Of a stretch of DNA of 64,000 nt, positions 8,120-16,956 are shown piece by piece. This stretch comes from Chryseobacterium shigense. Lineage in GTDB: Bacteria; Bacteroidota; Bacteroidia; Flavobacteriales; Weeksellaceae. The position numbers and the translations under genes are program-made. The number at the start of each line of letters is the position of its first letter. Position 1 is the stretch's first letter. The notes below the pieces were generated by a model. It was not told the DNA's origin. It did no database searches and was given only the letters and a program-made list of their open reading frames with translations. The DNA is taken from positions 62,001 to 126,000 of the forward strand of contig NZ_FTNY01000004.1 in NCBI RefSeq assembly GCF_900156575.1. The letters run 5' to 3'.

Positions 8120-10855
8120 ATGAAGAAAATCTTATGGCTGCTGTTATTGGCATTCAATAGTATGGTCCTGTATGCACAAAATTTATCTATTAACGGAAAA
8201 GTGTCTGATTTTGACAAAAAACCTGTTGAAAATGCCACTATTTATCTCCTAAAAGAAAAAGATTCATCCATCATCAACTACACCGCTACCAATAAGGAAG
8301 GTAGGTTTTCTCTGAAAACCGATGCCCTGCATGAGCCTTCTATTTTAAAAATCAATACTGAAAAGCTTTCTTCCTATTCTAAAAAGATTGAAAAACTCAC
8401 TCAGTCACTTACTTTGGGGGATATCGAACTGGAAAAAAATAATATAAAAAATATTGATGAGATCAAAATCACGGTATCACCGGTGAAGATCAGAAAAGAT
8501 ACTATAGAATTCAATGCTTCATCCATCAAAGTCCGTCCGGACAGTAAAATTGAAGAATTATTGAAAAAAATCCCGGGGGTGGAAATCGACAACGACAGAA
8601 AGATCAAAGTCAACGGAAAGGAAGTAGATCAGATCATGATCAACGGAAAACCCTTCTTCGATAAGGACGGTAAAATTGCTCTTCAAAATCTTCCGGCAGA
8701 TATCATTAAAAATATTCAGTTTACCACCACCAAGACGAAAGAGGAGGAATTAAGCGGAAAGAAACCTAAATCCAATAATGCAACGATCAATTTCAATATT
8801 GATGAGAAAAAAAATAAAGGACTTATGTCCAGACTTATGCTGGGATACGGTTCAGACCAACGCTATGAAGGGAGCGGACTGCTTAGCTATTTTAAAAATG
8901 ACACTCAAATAAGTCTTATCGCTTCATCAAACAACATCAATTCCCAGGGCTTCAGCAATGATGATGTGTTTGACAGTATGGGAGAAGGCAGGAACTCCTC
9001 GGCAATGGGAGGTGGAATGCCTTCATCCGGCAGAGGAAGTAAGGGAATTCAGAAATCTTCTACAATAGGAATCAACTACAATGACAAATTAGGGAAGGAT
9101 GCCGATCTGGACAATTTTAGTTTAAGCTATTCTAATTCTGACACCGAAACTGCTTCCAAGGCCTCAAGAACAACACTTCTTCCTGAATATACTCTTGCCA
9201 CACGTTCTGAGAGTAAGGGAGAGAGTGAAACCCTTCAGTACAGTGCAGATGCATCAGTAAAAATCAAACTGGATTCTTTAAGTACTATTTACATTTCACC
9301 ACGATTCAACAATAGCCGTAGCTCCAGCATTAGCAATTCACAATCATCGACATTAAAAAATAACACCCTGCTCAATGCAAATGATTCCTACACCAGCAGT
9401 GAATCCGAAAGCAATTCATTTAACCCTTATATCTATTTTTCAAAACAATTCAGAAAGGAAAGACGCTCCATAAATGCCAAAATGAACAGTACTATTTCAG
9501 AATCCAACAGGGATAACCTCAACAGATCGGAAACTGTATTTTACCAGGGTACTGAGCAGAATGACAACAGGAATCAACTGTCAAAAAGCAAAAATCAGAA
9601 CAGTACCTATAATTTCAGTACCGGATATACTGAACCTGTTTCAGATTCTGCAACGGTAAGTTTTGAAGTCGCTTACAATTCAAAAATTTCCAGAGACTCA
9701 AGGGATGTTAATGATTTCAATGTTGTTTCAGGGCAGTATTCTGATTACAATTCTCCTTTGTCTAATAGTTTGAGGCAGACCCTCAACCAGCTTACACCTG
9801 AACTTTCTTTTGATCTGAATAAAAAGAAATTCAGCATATGGACTTCTGTCAATGTTAATATTTCGGATATGAAGGTCAATTCCATCTACAATGGGCAACA
9901 GTATAGCCTGAAGAAGGATTTTGCTCTACCTGGGTATAATTTTAATTTCCGCTACCAGTTTTCCGAAAGTAAAATGCTTAGTCTTTCCAATTACTCCAAT
10001 TTTACCATCCCCGGTGCTGAACAGCTGACGCCTTACGAAGATACTTCGAATCCGCTGGTCACCTCTACCGGAAATCCTAATTTGAAAAATACATGGACCA
10101 ACAGCAGTTCCTTATTTTTTAATAATTACAATCTGATCAGAAATATAAACTATTACCTGAGTTTTAGTTTTATGTACAGAAATAATGATGTCGTCAATTT
10201 TTCACGATATGACGATTCAGGAAAACAGCTTGTGACTTATGATAACGTGAGTGGCAATAAGAACATGAATCTTGGAGCCGGCTTCAGTAAAACCTTTAAG
10301 TGGAAAGATAGTAAACTGACCGTAAACCCAAGGTTTAATATGCAGTATAACTACAACAAAGGATTTATTAACGCCCAGTTTTTCACGAATGAGTCTTACA
10401 GTCTAAATCCTGGTTTGAACATAACCTACGAAATTAAAGATAAACTGAGTATAAAACCTTCGTACAGACTTGGATATAATTTCTCAAAGTACACCAATTA
10501 CAGTATTGATCATGTGCATACAGCCAACCAAACCCTGAGGTTGGAGCTCACCCAGTATCTTTTTAACAGCAGGGTGGTTTTCGGAAATGATTTTGAATAC
10601 AATACGAATTCCAATATTGCACCCGGTTTCAAAAAGGATTTCTATTTCTGGAATACGAGTTTGGGCTATTCATTCTACAAAAAGCAGTTTACGGCCAAGA
10701 TAAAGATCTATGATGTTTTAAACCAAAACCAGAGCGTCAGAAGAACCATCTCCAATTCCTATATTGAAGACCGTGAAGATCTTATCCTGAAACGCTATAT
10801 TATGTTCTCACTGAGTATGAAGCTGAATAAATTTGCAGGTAAAAAAATGCAGTAA
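8120..10855 (+). CDS. Outer membrane beta-barrel protein with carboxypeptidase-like domain
   Basis: This 911-residue protein has a signal peptide (cleavage near MVLYAQ) and a carboxypeptidase-regulatory-like domain at about residues 22-105 (INGKVSDFDKKPVENATIYL). A plug-like region follows near 140-200 (KIPGVEIDNDRKIKVNGKEVDQIMING). Then a long Ser/Asn-rich beta-barrel runs to the C-terminus, with the family motif TGNPNLKNTW. It belongs to the TonB-receptor-like outer membrane barrels of Bacteroidota; no TonB box is recognisable. A Gly/Ser-rich insert lies near residues 285-320. The ligand is unknown and no SusD partner adjoins it. It begins about 30 bp after the upstream terminator. Confidence 0.88.
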   Translation: MKKILWLLLLAFNSMVLYAQNLSINGKVSDFDKKPVENATIYLLKEKDSSIINYTATNKEGRFSLKTDALHEPSILKINTEKLSSYSKKIEKLTQSLTLGDIELEKNNIKNIDEIKITVSPVKIRKDTIEFNASSIKVRPDSKIEELLKKIPGVEIDNDRKIKVNGKEVDQIMINGKPFFDKDGKIALQNLPADIIKNIQFTTTKTKEEELSGKKPKSNNATINFNIDEKKNKGLMSRLMLGYGSDQRYEGSGLLSYFKNDTQISLIASSNNINSQGFSNDDVFDSMGEGRNSSAMGGGMPSSGRGSKGIQKSSTIGINYNDKLGKDADLDNFSLSYSNSDTETASKASRTTLLPEYTLATRSESKGESETLQYSADASVKIKLDSLSTIYISPRFNNSRSSSISNSQSSTLKNNTLLNANDSYTSSESESNSFNPYIYFSKQFRKERRSINAKMNSTISESNRDNLNRSETVFYQGTEQNDNRNQLSKSKNQNSTYNFSTGYTEPVSDSATVSFEVAYNSKISRDSRDVNDFNVVSGQYSDYNSPLSNSLRQTLNQLTPELSFDLNKKKFSIWTSVNVNISDMKVNSIYNGQQYSLKKDFALPGYNFNFRYQFSESKMLSLSNYSNFTIPGAEQLTPYEDTSNPLVTSTGNPNLKNTWTNSSSLFFNNYNLIRNINYYLSFSFMYRNNDVVNFSRYDDSGKQLVTYDNVSGNKNMNLGAGFSKTFKWKDSKLTVNPRFNMQYNYNKGFINAQFFTNESYSLNPGLNITYEIKDKLSIKPSYRLGYNFSKYTNYSIDHVHTANQTLRLELTQYLFNSRVVFGNDFEYNTNSNIAPGFKKDFYFWNTSLGYSFYKKQFTAKIKIYDVLNQNQSVRRTISNSYIEDREDLILKRYIMFSLSMKLNKFAGKKMQ

Positions 10856-11033
10856 GAAAATCTCTTTAATCTGCTAAATCAGCGAACGTAAAAAATCTCA
10901 CGCAAATCAGAAAGATTGAGCAGATGAAAAATAGAGCTGCTTTTTTGAATTCTTCTGTACTTTCCATTGAAAGATTGAACATAGGTAGTATACCGGAGCT
11001 ATTTTATTTTTAAATTAGCTGCAAATTTTATTT

Positions 11034-12893
11034 ATGAAGATCCATATTTCAATTTTATTTATTTTCTTTTTTATCCTTGGACATTCGCAGACTCCAGATC
11101 AGAAGGATACGTTCGTAAAAGATAATTTCACCAAAAAGGAATTTTACATTCCCATGCGTGACGGAGTAAAGCTTTTCACGGCGATATACGTCCCGAAAGA
11201 TATTTCAAACAAAAACAAATATCCTTTTCTGATGCAGAGAACCTGCTACAGCATTGCTCCTTACGGTGAAAATGAATACAGATCCAAACTGGGACCTAAC
11301 CAGTATCTGATGAAGGATAAGTATATTTTTGTATTCCAGGATGTACGCGGAAGATATATGAGCGAAGGAACTTTCACCAATATGACGCCTCAGGTAGACC
11401 GCAAAACCAAAAAAGATGTAGATGAAAGTACGGATACGTATGACACGATAGAATGGCTTTTAAAGAATGTTAATGACAATAACGGTAAGGCGGGACAATA
11501 TGGAACTTCATACCCTGGATTTTACACTGCGGTAGGAATACTGGCTCAGCACCCTGCATTGGTAGCTTCCTCTCCTCAGGCACCTATTTCTGATTTCTGG
11601 AATGATGACTTTCTTCACAACGGCAGGTTTATGCTGGGCTATTTCAGAACGTTCCCTGTTTTTGGGATTCAGAAGACAAAACCAGAGAACAAAGCCTGGT
11701 ATATGGATACTTTCGTAAAGCAGACTTCGGAAGACGGTCTTAAGTTTTACAGAGATATGGGAACTTTAAAGGACGGCTACGAAAAATACTACAAGAACAA
11801 TTTCTTCATGACGGAGATCATGAATCATCCTAACTATGATGAGTTCTGGCAGAAAAGAAACCTTCTCCCTCATTTAAAGAATGTGAACCACGCAGTAATG
11901 ACCGTGGGAGGCTGGTTTGATGCGGAAGATCTTTCCGGACCGCTTACTATTTACAAAACCATAGAAAAGACAAGCCCGAAAGCAAAAAACACCATCGTGA
12001 TGGGACCTTTCTCTCACGGAGCATGGGCACAGGAGCAGGGAAAACATTTCCATAACCAGATTTATTTCGGGGACAGCATTGCAACGTATTACCAGAAAAA
12101 TATTGAAACTAAGTTTTTCAATCATTATTTAAAAGGAAACATCAGAGAAGATGCCGGACTTCCGGAAGCTTTGATGTATGATACAGGATCTAAAGAATGG
12201 AGAGAATTTGCTTCTTATCCTCCAAAAAATGCACAAAAGATTAATTTCTATTTAGCTGACGTAACATTGAAGAACGCTTCAGGACAAGGCTTTTCAGAAT
12301 ACTACAGTGACCCAAACAATCCGGTATTAAGTTCTGACAATCTGAAAGATTTTAACGGATTCACTCCTAAAAATTATATGTCGGAGGATCAGAGATTTGC
12401 AGTAGGCAGACCTGATGTTTTGACGTTTACCACAGATGTTTTGACAGAAGACATGAGTTTCGCGGGAGAGATCATGGCTAAACTGAATATTGCTTCTTCT
12501 TCTACTGATGCAGATTTTGCAGTAAAACTGATCGATGTTTATCCTGAAGATTTTAAACCAAAAGAAAAGAAAGACGGAGTGATCTATCCTAATTATCACC
12601 AGATGGTAAGAAGTGAGATCATGCCTGCCAGATTCAGAAATTCAAGAGAAAAAGGGGAAGCATTGGTTCCCAACCAGAAAACGGCCGTGAATTTCAGACT
12701 GCAGGATGTGATGCATACATTCAAAAAAGGACACAGAATTCAGATCCAGATCAGCAGTACCTGGTGGCCGCTTTTCGCCATCAATCCACAGAAATTTATG
12801 GAAAATCCGAATTTCGCTACAAAGGCAGATTATACAAAAGCTTTTATTAAAGTGTATAATGACAGTTCTATTGAAGCTGAAGTATTGAAATAA
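11034..12893 (+). CDS. Secreted CocE/NonD family hydrolase
   Basis: This 619-residue enzyme starts with a signal peptide (ending GHSQ). The alpha/beta hydrolase core carries the nucleophile motif GTSYPG with Ser159. Asp296 lies in GGWFDAEDLSG and His328 in GPFSHGAWA, completing a catalytic triad in family order. The C-terminal 200 residues form the jelly-roll domain of the X-Pro dipeptidyl-peptidase S15/CocE superfamily. Members hydrolyse esters or amides, including cocaine esterase, alpha-amino acid ester hydrolases and glutaryl-acylases. The size suits the alpha-amino acid ester hydrolase branch, but substrate assignment is inference. It acts outside the cytoplasm and is a single-gene unit ending at a strong hairpin. 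Confidence 0.9.
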   Translation: MKIHISILFIFFFILGHSQTPDQKDTFVKDNFTKKEFYIPMRDGVKLFTAIYVPKDISNKNKYPFLMQRTCYSIAPYGENEYRSKLGPNQYLMKDKYIFVFQDVRGRYMSEGTFTNMTPQVDRKTKKDVDESTDTYDTIEWLLKNVNDNNGKAGQYGTSYPGFYTAVGILAQHPALVASSPQAPISDFWNDDFLHNGRFMLGYFRTFPVFGIQKTKPENKAWYMDTFVKQTSEDGLKFYRDMGTLKDGYEKYYKNNFFMTEIMNHPNYDEFWQKRNLLPHLKNVNHAVMTVGGWFDAEDLSGPLTIYKTIEKTSPKAKNTIVMGPFSHGAWAQEQGKHFHNQIYFGDSIATYYQKNIETKFFNHYLKGNIREDAGLPEALMYDTGSKEWREFASYPPKNAQKINFYLADVTLKNASGQGFSEYYSDPNNPVLSSDNLKDFNGFTPKNYMSEDQRFAVGRPDVLTFTTDVLTEDMSFAGEIMAKLNIASSSTDADFAVKLIDVYPEDFKPKEKKDGVIYPNYHQMVRSEIMPARFRNSREKGEALVPNQKTAVNFRLQDVMHTFKKGHRIQIQISSTWWPLFAINPQKFMENPNFATKADYTKAFIKVYNDSSIEAEVLK

Positions 12894-12949
12894 AAAAAAT
12901 GATAGTGGCTTCGGAAATCTCTGTCTCCGCTATCAGTTGATAAAATGTA

Positions 12950-12990
12950 AAATCCGGTCGCTGCGAGAAATCAGCGACCGGATTTTTTTT
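12950..12990 (+). terminator. Rho-independent terminator after the CocE-type gene
   Basis: A 14-bp stem (arms 12950-12963 and 12972-12985) with an 8-nt loop precedes a run of T. It lies between convergent genes and may also help stop the leftward alkB transcript. Confidence 0.85.
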
Positions 12991-13022
12991 ATAGGTGATG
13001 GTGACTTCGAGTGCCCCCTTTT

Positions 13023-13634
13023 TTATTCCTCAATCGTTCTGAAAGTCAGATTTACTCTTGGAGTTTTTACTTTGGTTGTTGGCGGAAGTCTGTGCAGCCA
13101 GTTGTCCTGCGTTGTTCCCTTCATGATTAACAGGCTTCCGTTTTCCAGGAATATTTCCACTTTTTCTTTGGTGGTTTTATGTTTAAATAAAAACTTTCTT
13201 TCTGCCCCGAAAGTCAGGGATGCGATAGCTCCGTGTTTTTTAAGATCCTTTTCTCCGTCGCTGTGGTAGGCCATTCCTTCGCTTCCGTCATGGTATAAAT
13301 TGAGAAGGCAGGAATTGTATATTTCTCCTGAAACTTCTTCGCATTTTTTCTTTAATTCCAATAATTCAGGCGTCCAGAATTTCGCATATTTTGTGCGTTT
13401 TGAATAGGTATATTCAAAGGCTTTCTCTCCGAACCAGGCTACTTTTCTCTTTGTTAAAATTAATTTCCCAAAAATTACTGCCTCATCATTTTCCCACGGA
13501 ATTTGATGGAGCAGATAGTCATAAAAGAAATCTGATCTTTCTTTGTCAAAGACTTTTCCGTAATAATGGACCGTTCCGTCATTCGGGAGAATATTCAAGG
13601 GATATTCTGATATTTCTTCAAACAGGCTGTTCAT
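13023..13634 (-). CDS. alkB: AlkB-like alpha-ketoglutarate-dependent DNA dealkylase
   Basis: This 203-residue Fe(II)/2-oxoglutarate dioxygenase carries the metal triad H124-x-D126 (MAYHSDGE) and His181 (NWLHRLP). The 2-oxoglutarate-binding R193xxxxxR199 pattern is in PRVNLTFR, exactly as in AlkB/ALKBH2 enzymes. A substrate loop with NLYHDGSEGMAYHSD fits the family. These enzymes directly reverse 1-methyladenine and 3-methylcytosine damage in DNA or RNA. It is encoded on the same strand as an Ada-like methyltransferase 276 bp upstream, making a local alkylation repair pair. Length is normal for the short AlkB2-like bacterial forms. Confidence 0.92.
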   Translation of the reverse strand: MNSLFEEISEYPLNILPNDGTVHYYGKVFDKERSDFFYDYLLHQIPWENDEAVIFGKLILTKRKVAWFGEKAFEYTYSKRTKYAKFWTPELLELKKKCEEVSGEIYNSCLLNLYHDGSEGMAYHSDGEKDLKKHGAIASLTFGAERKFLFKHKTTKEKVEIFLENGSLLIMKGTTQDNWLHRLPPTTKVKTPRVNLTFRTIEE

Positions 13635-13679
13635 GATTTTGAATTTTTAGAAAAAAATGTAAGACGTATTGATGACTTT

Positions 13680-13902
13680 CACATTGTTTTTAAACCACAA
13701 AAGTCGCAAAAGTTTTTTACACTTAAGTTTTTTAAGTTATTAATAAAATGCTGAATAAAGTGCACTTAAGTTTTTGAAAAATCGGAGATTTTTATTGGCT
13801 AAGACTATTTCTCAATAGATGTCTTTTGAGTATTCCCATCAATAGGAACGGGCTTTAGCTGGTTTGTTTATAAATAAAACATTCAATCGGCTTTAGCCAA
13901 AA
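13680..13902. repeat. Degenerate intergenic repeat sequence
   Basis: The gap between alkB and the Ada-like gene holds a CGGGCTTTAGCTGG-like stretch near 13850 and a related ATCGGCTTTAGCCAAA at 13886-13901. There are also repeated TTAAGTTTTT words around 13725 and 13765. These look like decayed members of dispersed non-coding repeats. No reading frame or promoter was recognised. Confidence 0.4.
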
Positions 13903-13910
13903 CTTAAATA

Positions 13911-14771
13911 TTACAGTACACTAGAATTTTCAGAGTATATATGTGAGCTTTCCCAGCCTACCATCATCTGCTTTCTTTCGGTTCCCCATCGATAGCCCCC
14001 CAGATTCCCCGTAGACTGAATCACCCGGTGACAGGGAATAAGAAAAGCCACAGGATTGCTGCCAATCGCTGTTCCGACTGCCCGGGACGCTTTCGGGTTT
14101 CCAATCTTTTGTGCCAGACTGCCATAGGTAGAAAGTTTCCCCATTGGGATAGAAAGAAGGCTTTCCCAGACTTTCAGCTGGAAATCTGTTCCTTTTAAAT
14201 GAAGTTTAATCGTGTTGAGTTTTGTCCAGTCTTTATCGAATATGGACAGTGCATTTTTCTGAAGAGCATCTTGTCTTTCAAAAAAAGAAGCATTGGGAAA
14301 TGCATGTTTCAGATTTCCCAATGCTGTTTCTTTATCGTCTTCAAAAGCCATGGAGCATATCCCTTTTTCAGTAGATGCTGCCATTACGTAACCAAAAGGA
14401 CTTTTGGAAAAACTGTAATGGATATTCAGGCTTTTTCCGCCGTTTTTATATTCCGCCGGAGACATTCCTTCAATGTTCACAAAGAGGTCGTGAAGCCTGC
14501 TTGTGCTGGAAAGTCCTGTTTCGTAGGCGGTATCAAATAAAGTCGCTTTTTCTTCCTTCAATAAATTTTTAGCATGTTCAAGACTGATGAACTGTAAAAA
14601 TTTCTTAGGACTTGTTCCTGCCCATTCCGTAAATATCTTCTGAAAATGAGCCGGACTTAAGTGAATATTCTCTGCCACTTCCTCCAAACTTGGCTGAAGC
14701 CTGAAATTGCTCTGGATATACGCTATCGCTTTGGCAATTCTGTTATAATCGATCTGACTTTGTGCGGACAT
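13911..14771 (-). CDS. ada: Ada-like AraC regulator / methylated-DNA-cysteine methyltransferase
   Basis: This 286-residue protein fuses an AraC-type helix-turn-helix domain (about residues 8-110) to an O6-methylguanine-DNA methyltransferase (about 120-275). The acceptor cysteine is Cys247 in the invariant IPCHRV motif. A downstream RWGTERK segment matches the DNA-binding end of the domain. The N-terminal zinc-binding Ada domain of the E. coli protein is absent, so sensing of methyl phosphotriesters is not expected. It repairs O6-methylguanine by suicidal transfer and may regulate transcription, plausibly of alkB downstream. A recognition site was not identified. Confidence 0.92.
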   Translation of the reverse strand: MSAQSQIDYNRIAKAIAYIQSNFRLQPSLEEVAENIHLSPAHFQKIFTEWAGTSPKKFLQFISLEHAKNLLKEEKATLFDTAYETGLSSTSRLHDLFVNIEGMSPAEYKNGGKSLNIHYSFSKSPFGYVMAASTEKGICSMAFEDDKETALGNLKHAFPNASFFERQDALQKNALSIFDKDWTKLNTIKLHLKGTDFQLKVWESLLSIPMGKLSTYGSLAQKIGNPKASRAVGTAIGSNPVAFLIPCHRVIQSTGNLGGYRWGTERKQMMVGWESSHIYSENSSVL

Positions 14772-14840
14772 ATTATTTCTTTTTTACCTCACAAATTTCC
14801 AAAGAATACACGGCAGAAAAAATCTGATTCTTGCGGAATT

Positions 14841-15698
14841 TTAGTTGTTGTTATAAATATGATTGTAAGCAAGCATTTTGTAATATAACTTAGCCGCTAA
14901 GAAAGCAGTTGGCTTCGCCATCGGAGAATCCATTAATTCTACAATATCAAAGGCGACAACGTTACATTTTTCAAATACTTTTCTCAATAATTCCAATGTA
15001 GGATACCACTGAAGGCCTCCTGGCTCAGGCGTTCCTGTAGAAGGAGCAATAGAAGGGTCGAATGCATCAAGGTCAATCGTAATATATACGTTTCCTGAAA
15101 CTTTTTCCAGAACATCATTGATCCAGTTATCATTTACAGCAATTTCATGAGCAAAAAATACTCTTCCTTCCGGTAAATATTCAGCTTCTTCAGCATCCAT
15201 AGAACGGATTCCCACCTGAACTAAGTTATGCTTCTGGTTCGCTTCAAAAACCGCACATGCATGGTTAGAAGTAGAACCATGGAATTCAGGACGTAAGTCT
15301 GTATGGGCATCCAGTTGAAGAACAGTAAGATTTTCAAACTTCTCTCCTACCGCACGGATAGAGCCGATAGAAACAGAGTGCTCCCCCCCGAAAAGGGTAA
15401 ATACCTTCCCTTCATTGTTCAAAAGCTCTTTTGTTTTTTGGTATACCGCTTCCGTCATCGCTTCAGGGCTTGAATTTTCAGAAATTTCGCCTGCCAGATA
15501 GACTCCGTCAAGGAAAGGCTCAGTTCCTGTTTCAATATCATAAAGCTCCATATTTTCAGAAGCATCAAGGAATAATTCCGGGCCTTTGTCAGCTCCTTTT
15601 CCCCATGTTGAAGTTCCATCGTAAGGAACGGTTACCAGCATTACTTTAGAATTTTCTAACGTTGCGTTTTCTTCAGGAATTCCTGCGTATGTTCTCAT
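14841..15698 (-). CDS. speB: Agmatinase
   Basis: This 285-residue ureohydrolase carries the binuclear manganese motifs in order: GGEHSVSIG, QLDAHTDLRPEF and TIDLDAFDPSIAPSTGTPEPGG. These are the metal ligands and signature of the arginase/agmatinase family. Agmatinase converts agmatine to putrescine and urea in the cytoplasm. The assignment over arginase rests on the nearby arginine decarboxylase gene on the same strand, which makes agmatine; the two are separated by a divergent HAD gene. The ATG at 15696-15698 gives a normal family length. Confidence 0.88.
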   Translation of the reverse strand: MRTYAGIPEENATLENSKVMLVTVPYDGTSTWGKGADKGPELFLDASENMELYDIETGTEPFLDGVYLAGEISENSSPEAMTEAVYQKTKELLNNEGKVFTLFGGEHSVSIGSIRAVGEKFENLTVLQLDAHTDLRPEFHGSTSNHACAVFEANQKHNLVQVGIRSMDAEEAEYLPEGRVFFAHEIAVNDNWINDVLEKVSGNVYITIDLDAFDPSIAPSTGTPEPGGLQWYPTLELLRKVFEKCNVVAFDIVELMDSPMAKPTAFLAAKLYYKMLAYNHIYNNN

Positions 15699-16093
15699 GT
15701 TTTATTTAAAAATTTAAATGATTTAAAGATTGAAATATTCGGGGCAAAGATACGAAATACTGTTTGAGTTATAAGTTATGAGTTATTCGTTTTTTCGGGG
15801 TGCAGGATTCAGGTTTGAGAGTTTTTGACTATGAGGGTTTAAGGGTGAAGAAGTTTGGAACTGGTTGTCGGTTGCTGGTTGCTAGTTCGTAGCGATTAAG
15901 TTAATAGGATTACGGTCTTGGTTCTTGGTTTTCAAATCTACCATTCCCTTGCGAAGCAAAATTTACTATTGACCTTTTGAACCTTCCTTGTTTCCTCTTT
16001 CCTGACCCTTCCTCTTTTAATTCATAACTTATAATTCATAACTCATAACTTTCTCCCTTTAAATATTAATCCTACTTTTGTAAAAAACAAAAT
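15699..16093. repeat. Gene-free gap with inverted AT-rich repeats
   Basis: The 395-bp gap has GAGTTATAAGTTATGAGTTATT at 15766-15787 and, in inverted orientation, a copy of the same motif within 16019-16050. The longest exact inverted match is 14 bp (ATAACTCATAACTT). The sequence between the arms has no coding potential I can support. The right arm shares a 15-bp word (16031-16045) with a hairpin at 32682-32703, suggesting a dispersed element. Confidence 0.5.
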
Positions 16094-16753
16094 ATGCCTT
16101 TAAAAGCTGTTCTTTTCGATATGGACGGGGTTATTGTAGATACCGAACCCCTTCACCGAAAAGCTTATTTTAAAACGTTTGACGAACTGGAAATTGCTGT
16201 TTCCGAAGAACTCTACACCTCTTTCACCGGAGCTTCCACTCAAAGAGTCGCTGAAACATTGATTCAAAAATATAATTTAACTAATACTTACGAAGGTATT
16301 GCGGGCATTAAAAGAGCTCATTTTAAAGACTATTTCGATAATGACGAGGAGTTTGATCTTATTCCGGGAGTGCGAGAGCTGATCAAGCATTACCATGAGA
16401 ATGGCATTAAACTTATCCTGGCTTCTTCAGCTACGATGGTTACCATCAACATGGTTTTTGAAAAGTTCGGACTTGAGCAGTATTTCAGTGGAAAAATAAG
16501 CGGAGCAGCTTTGAAAGAGTCGAAACCTCATCCGGAGGTATTTCTTTTAGCTGCGGAAATGGCAGAAGAGCCGGCAGAAAACTGTATGGTCATTGAAGAC
16601 TCTACGAACGGAATTCTCGCGGCAAGCAGAGCGGAAATTTTCTGTGCCGCCTACAGAAGTCCACATTCAAAAAATCAGGATTATACTTTAGCGGATATCG
16701 TGGTTTCAGATTATGAAGAACTGGAACTGGATAAGCTCTCAAAATATTTTTAA
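16094..16753 (+). CDS. HAD family hydrolase, beta-phosphoglucomutase-like
   Basis: This 219-residue protein has the four HAD motifs. The nucleophile motif FDMDGVIVD contains Asp9 and Asp11. Motif II is LASSA, the motif III lysine lies in KESKPHPEVF, and motif IV is IEDSTNGILAA. The alpha-helical cap between residues 15 and 80 is of the subclass I type seen in beta-phosphoglucomutases and small sugar or phosphoglycolate phosphatases. The substrate is probably a phosphorylated sugar but cannot be fixed. It is a solitary gene, opposite in strand to its polyamine neighbours, and ends at its own hairpin. Confidence 0.87.
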   Translation: MPLKAVLFDMDGVIVDTEPLHRKAYFKTFDELEIAVSEELYTSFTGASTQRVAETLIQKYNLTNTYEGIAGIKRAHFKDYFDNDEEFDLIPGVRELIKHYHENGIKLILASSATMVTINMVFEKFGLEQYFSGKISGAALKESKPHPEVFLLAAEMAEEPAENCMVIEDSTNGILAASRAEIFCAAYRSPHSKNQDYTLADIVVSDYEELELDKLSKYF

Positions 16754-16759
16754 ATGGAA

Positions 16760-16797
16760 AAAAGCTCTCAAAAATTTGAGAGCTTTTATTTTTATAT
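16760..16797 (+). terminator. Rho-independent terminator after the HAD gene
   Basis: A 13-bp perfect stem (arms 16760-16772 and 16775-16787) is followed by a T-rich tract, seven bases after the stop codon. Confidence 0.85.
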
Positions 16798-16914
16798 TGG
16801 TCTTATCATCTGAAGAGAAGAGAAGATTCGTAACGGTTCTTAATCCTTAATAAAAATCTTAATGGTTAAAAAATAAAACATTAAGAAACAATTGAGTTGT
16901 TAAGATCATTAAGA

Positions 16915-16950
16915 TGAGATTGCTTCGTCACTTCGTTCCTCGCAATGACA
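16915..16950. repeat. Dispersed intergenic repeat, cgATTGC...GCAAT type
   Basis: GAGATTGCTTCGTCACTTCG and the following TTCCTCGCAATGACAG form an imperfect palindrome with ATTGC and GCAAT arms. From memory, near-identical words recur between genes in many bacterial genomes. It lies just past the 3' end of the leftward speA gene. Confidence 0.45.
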
Positions 16951-16956
16951 GTCGTT

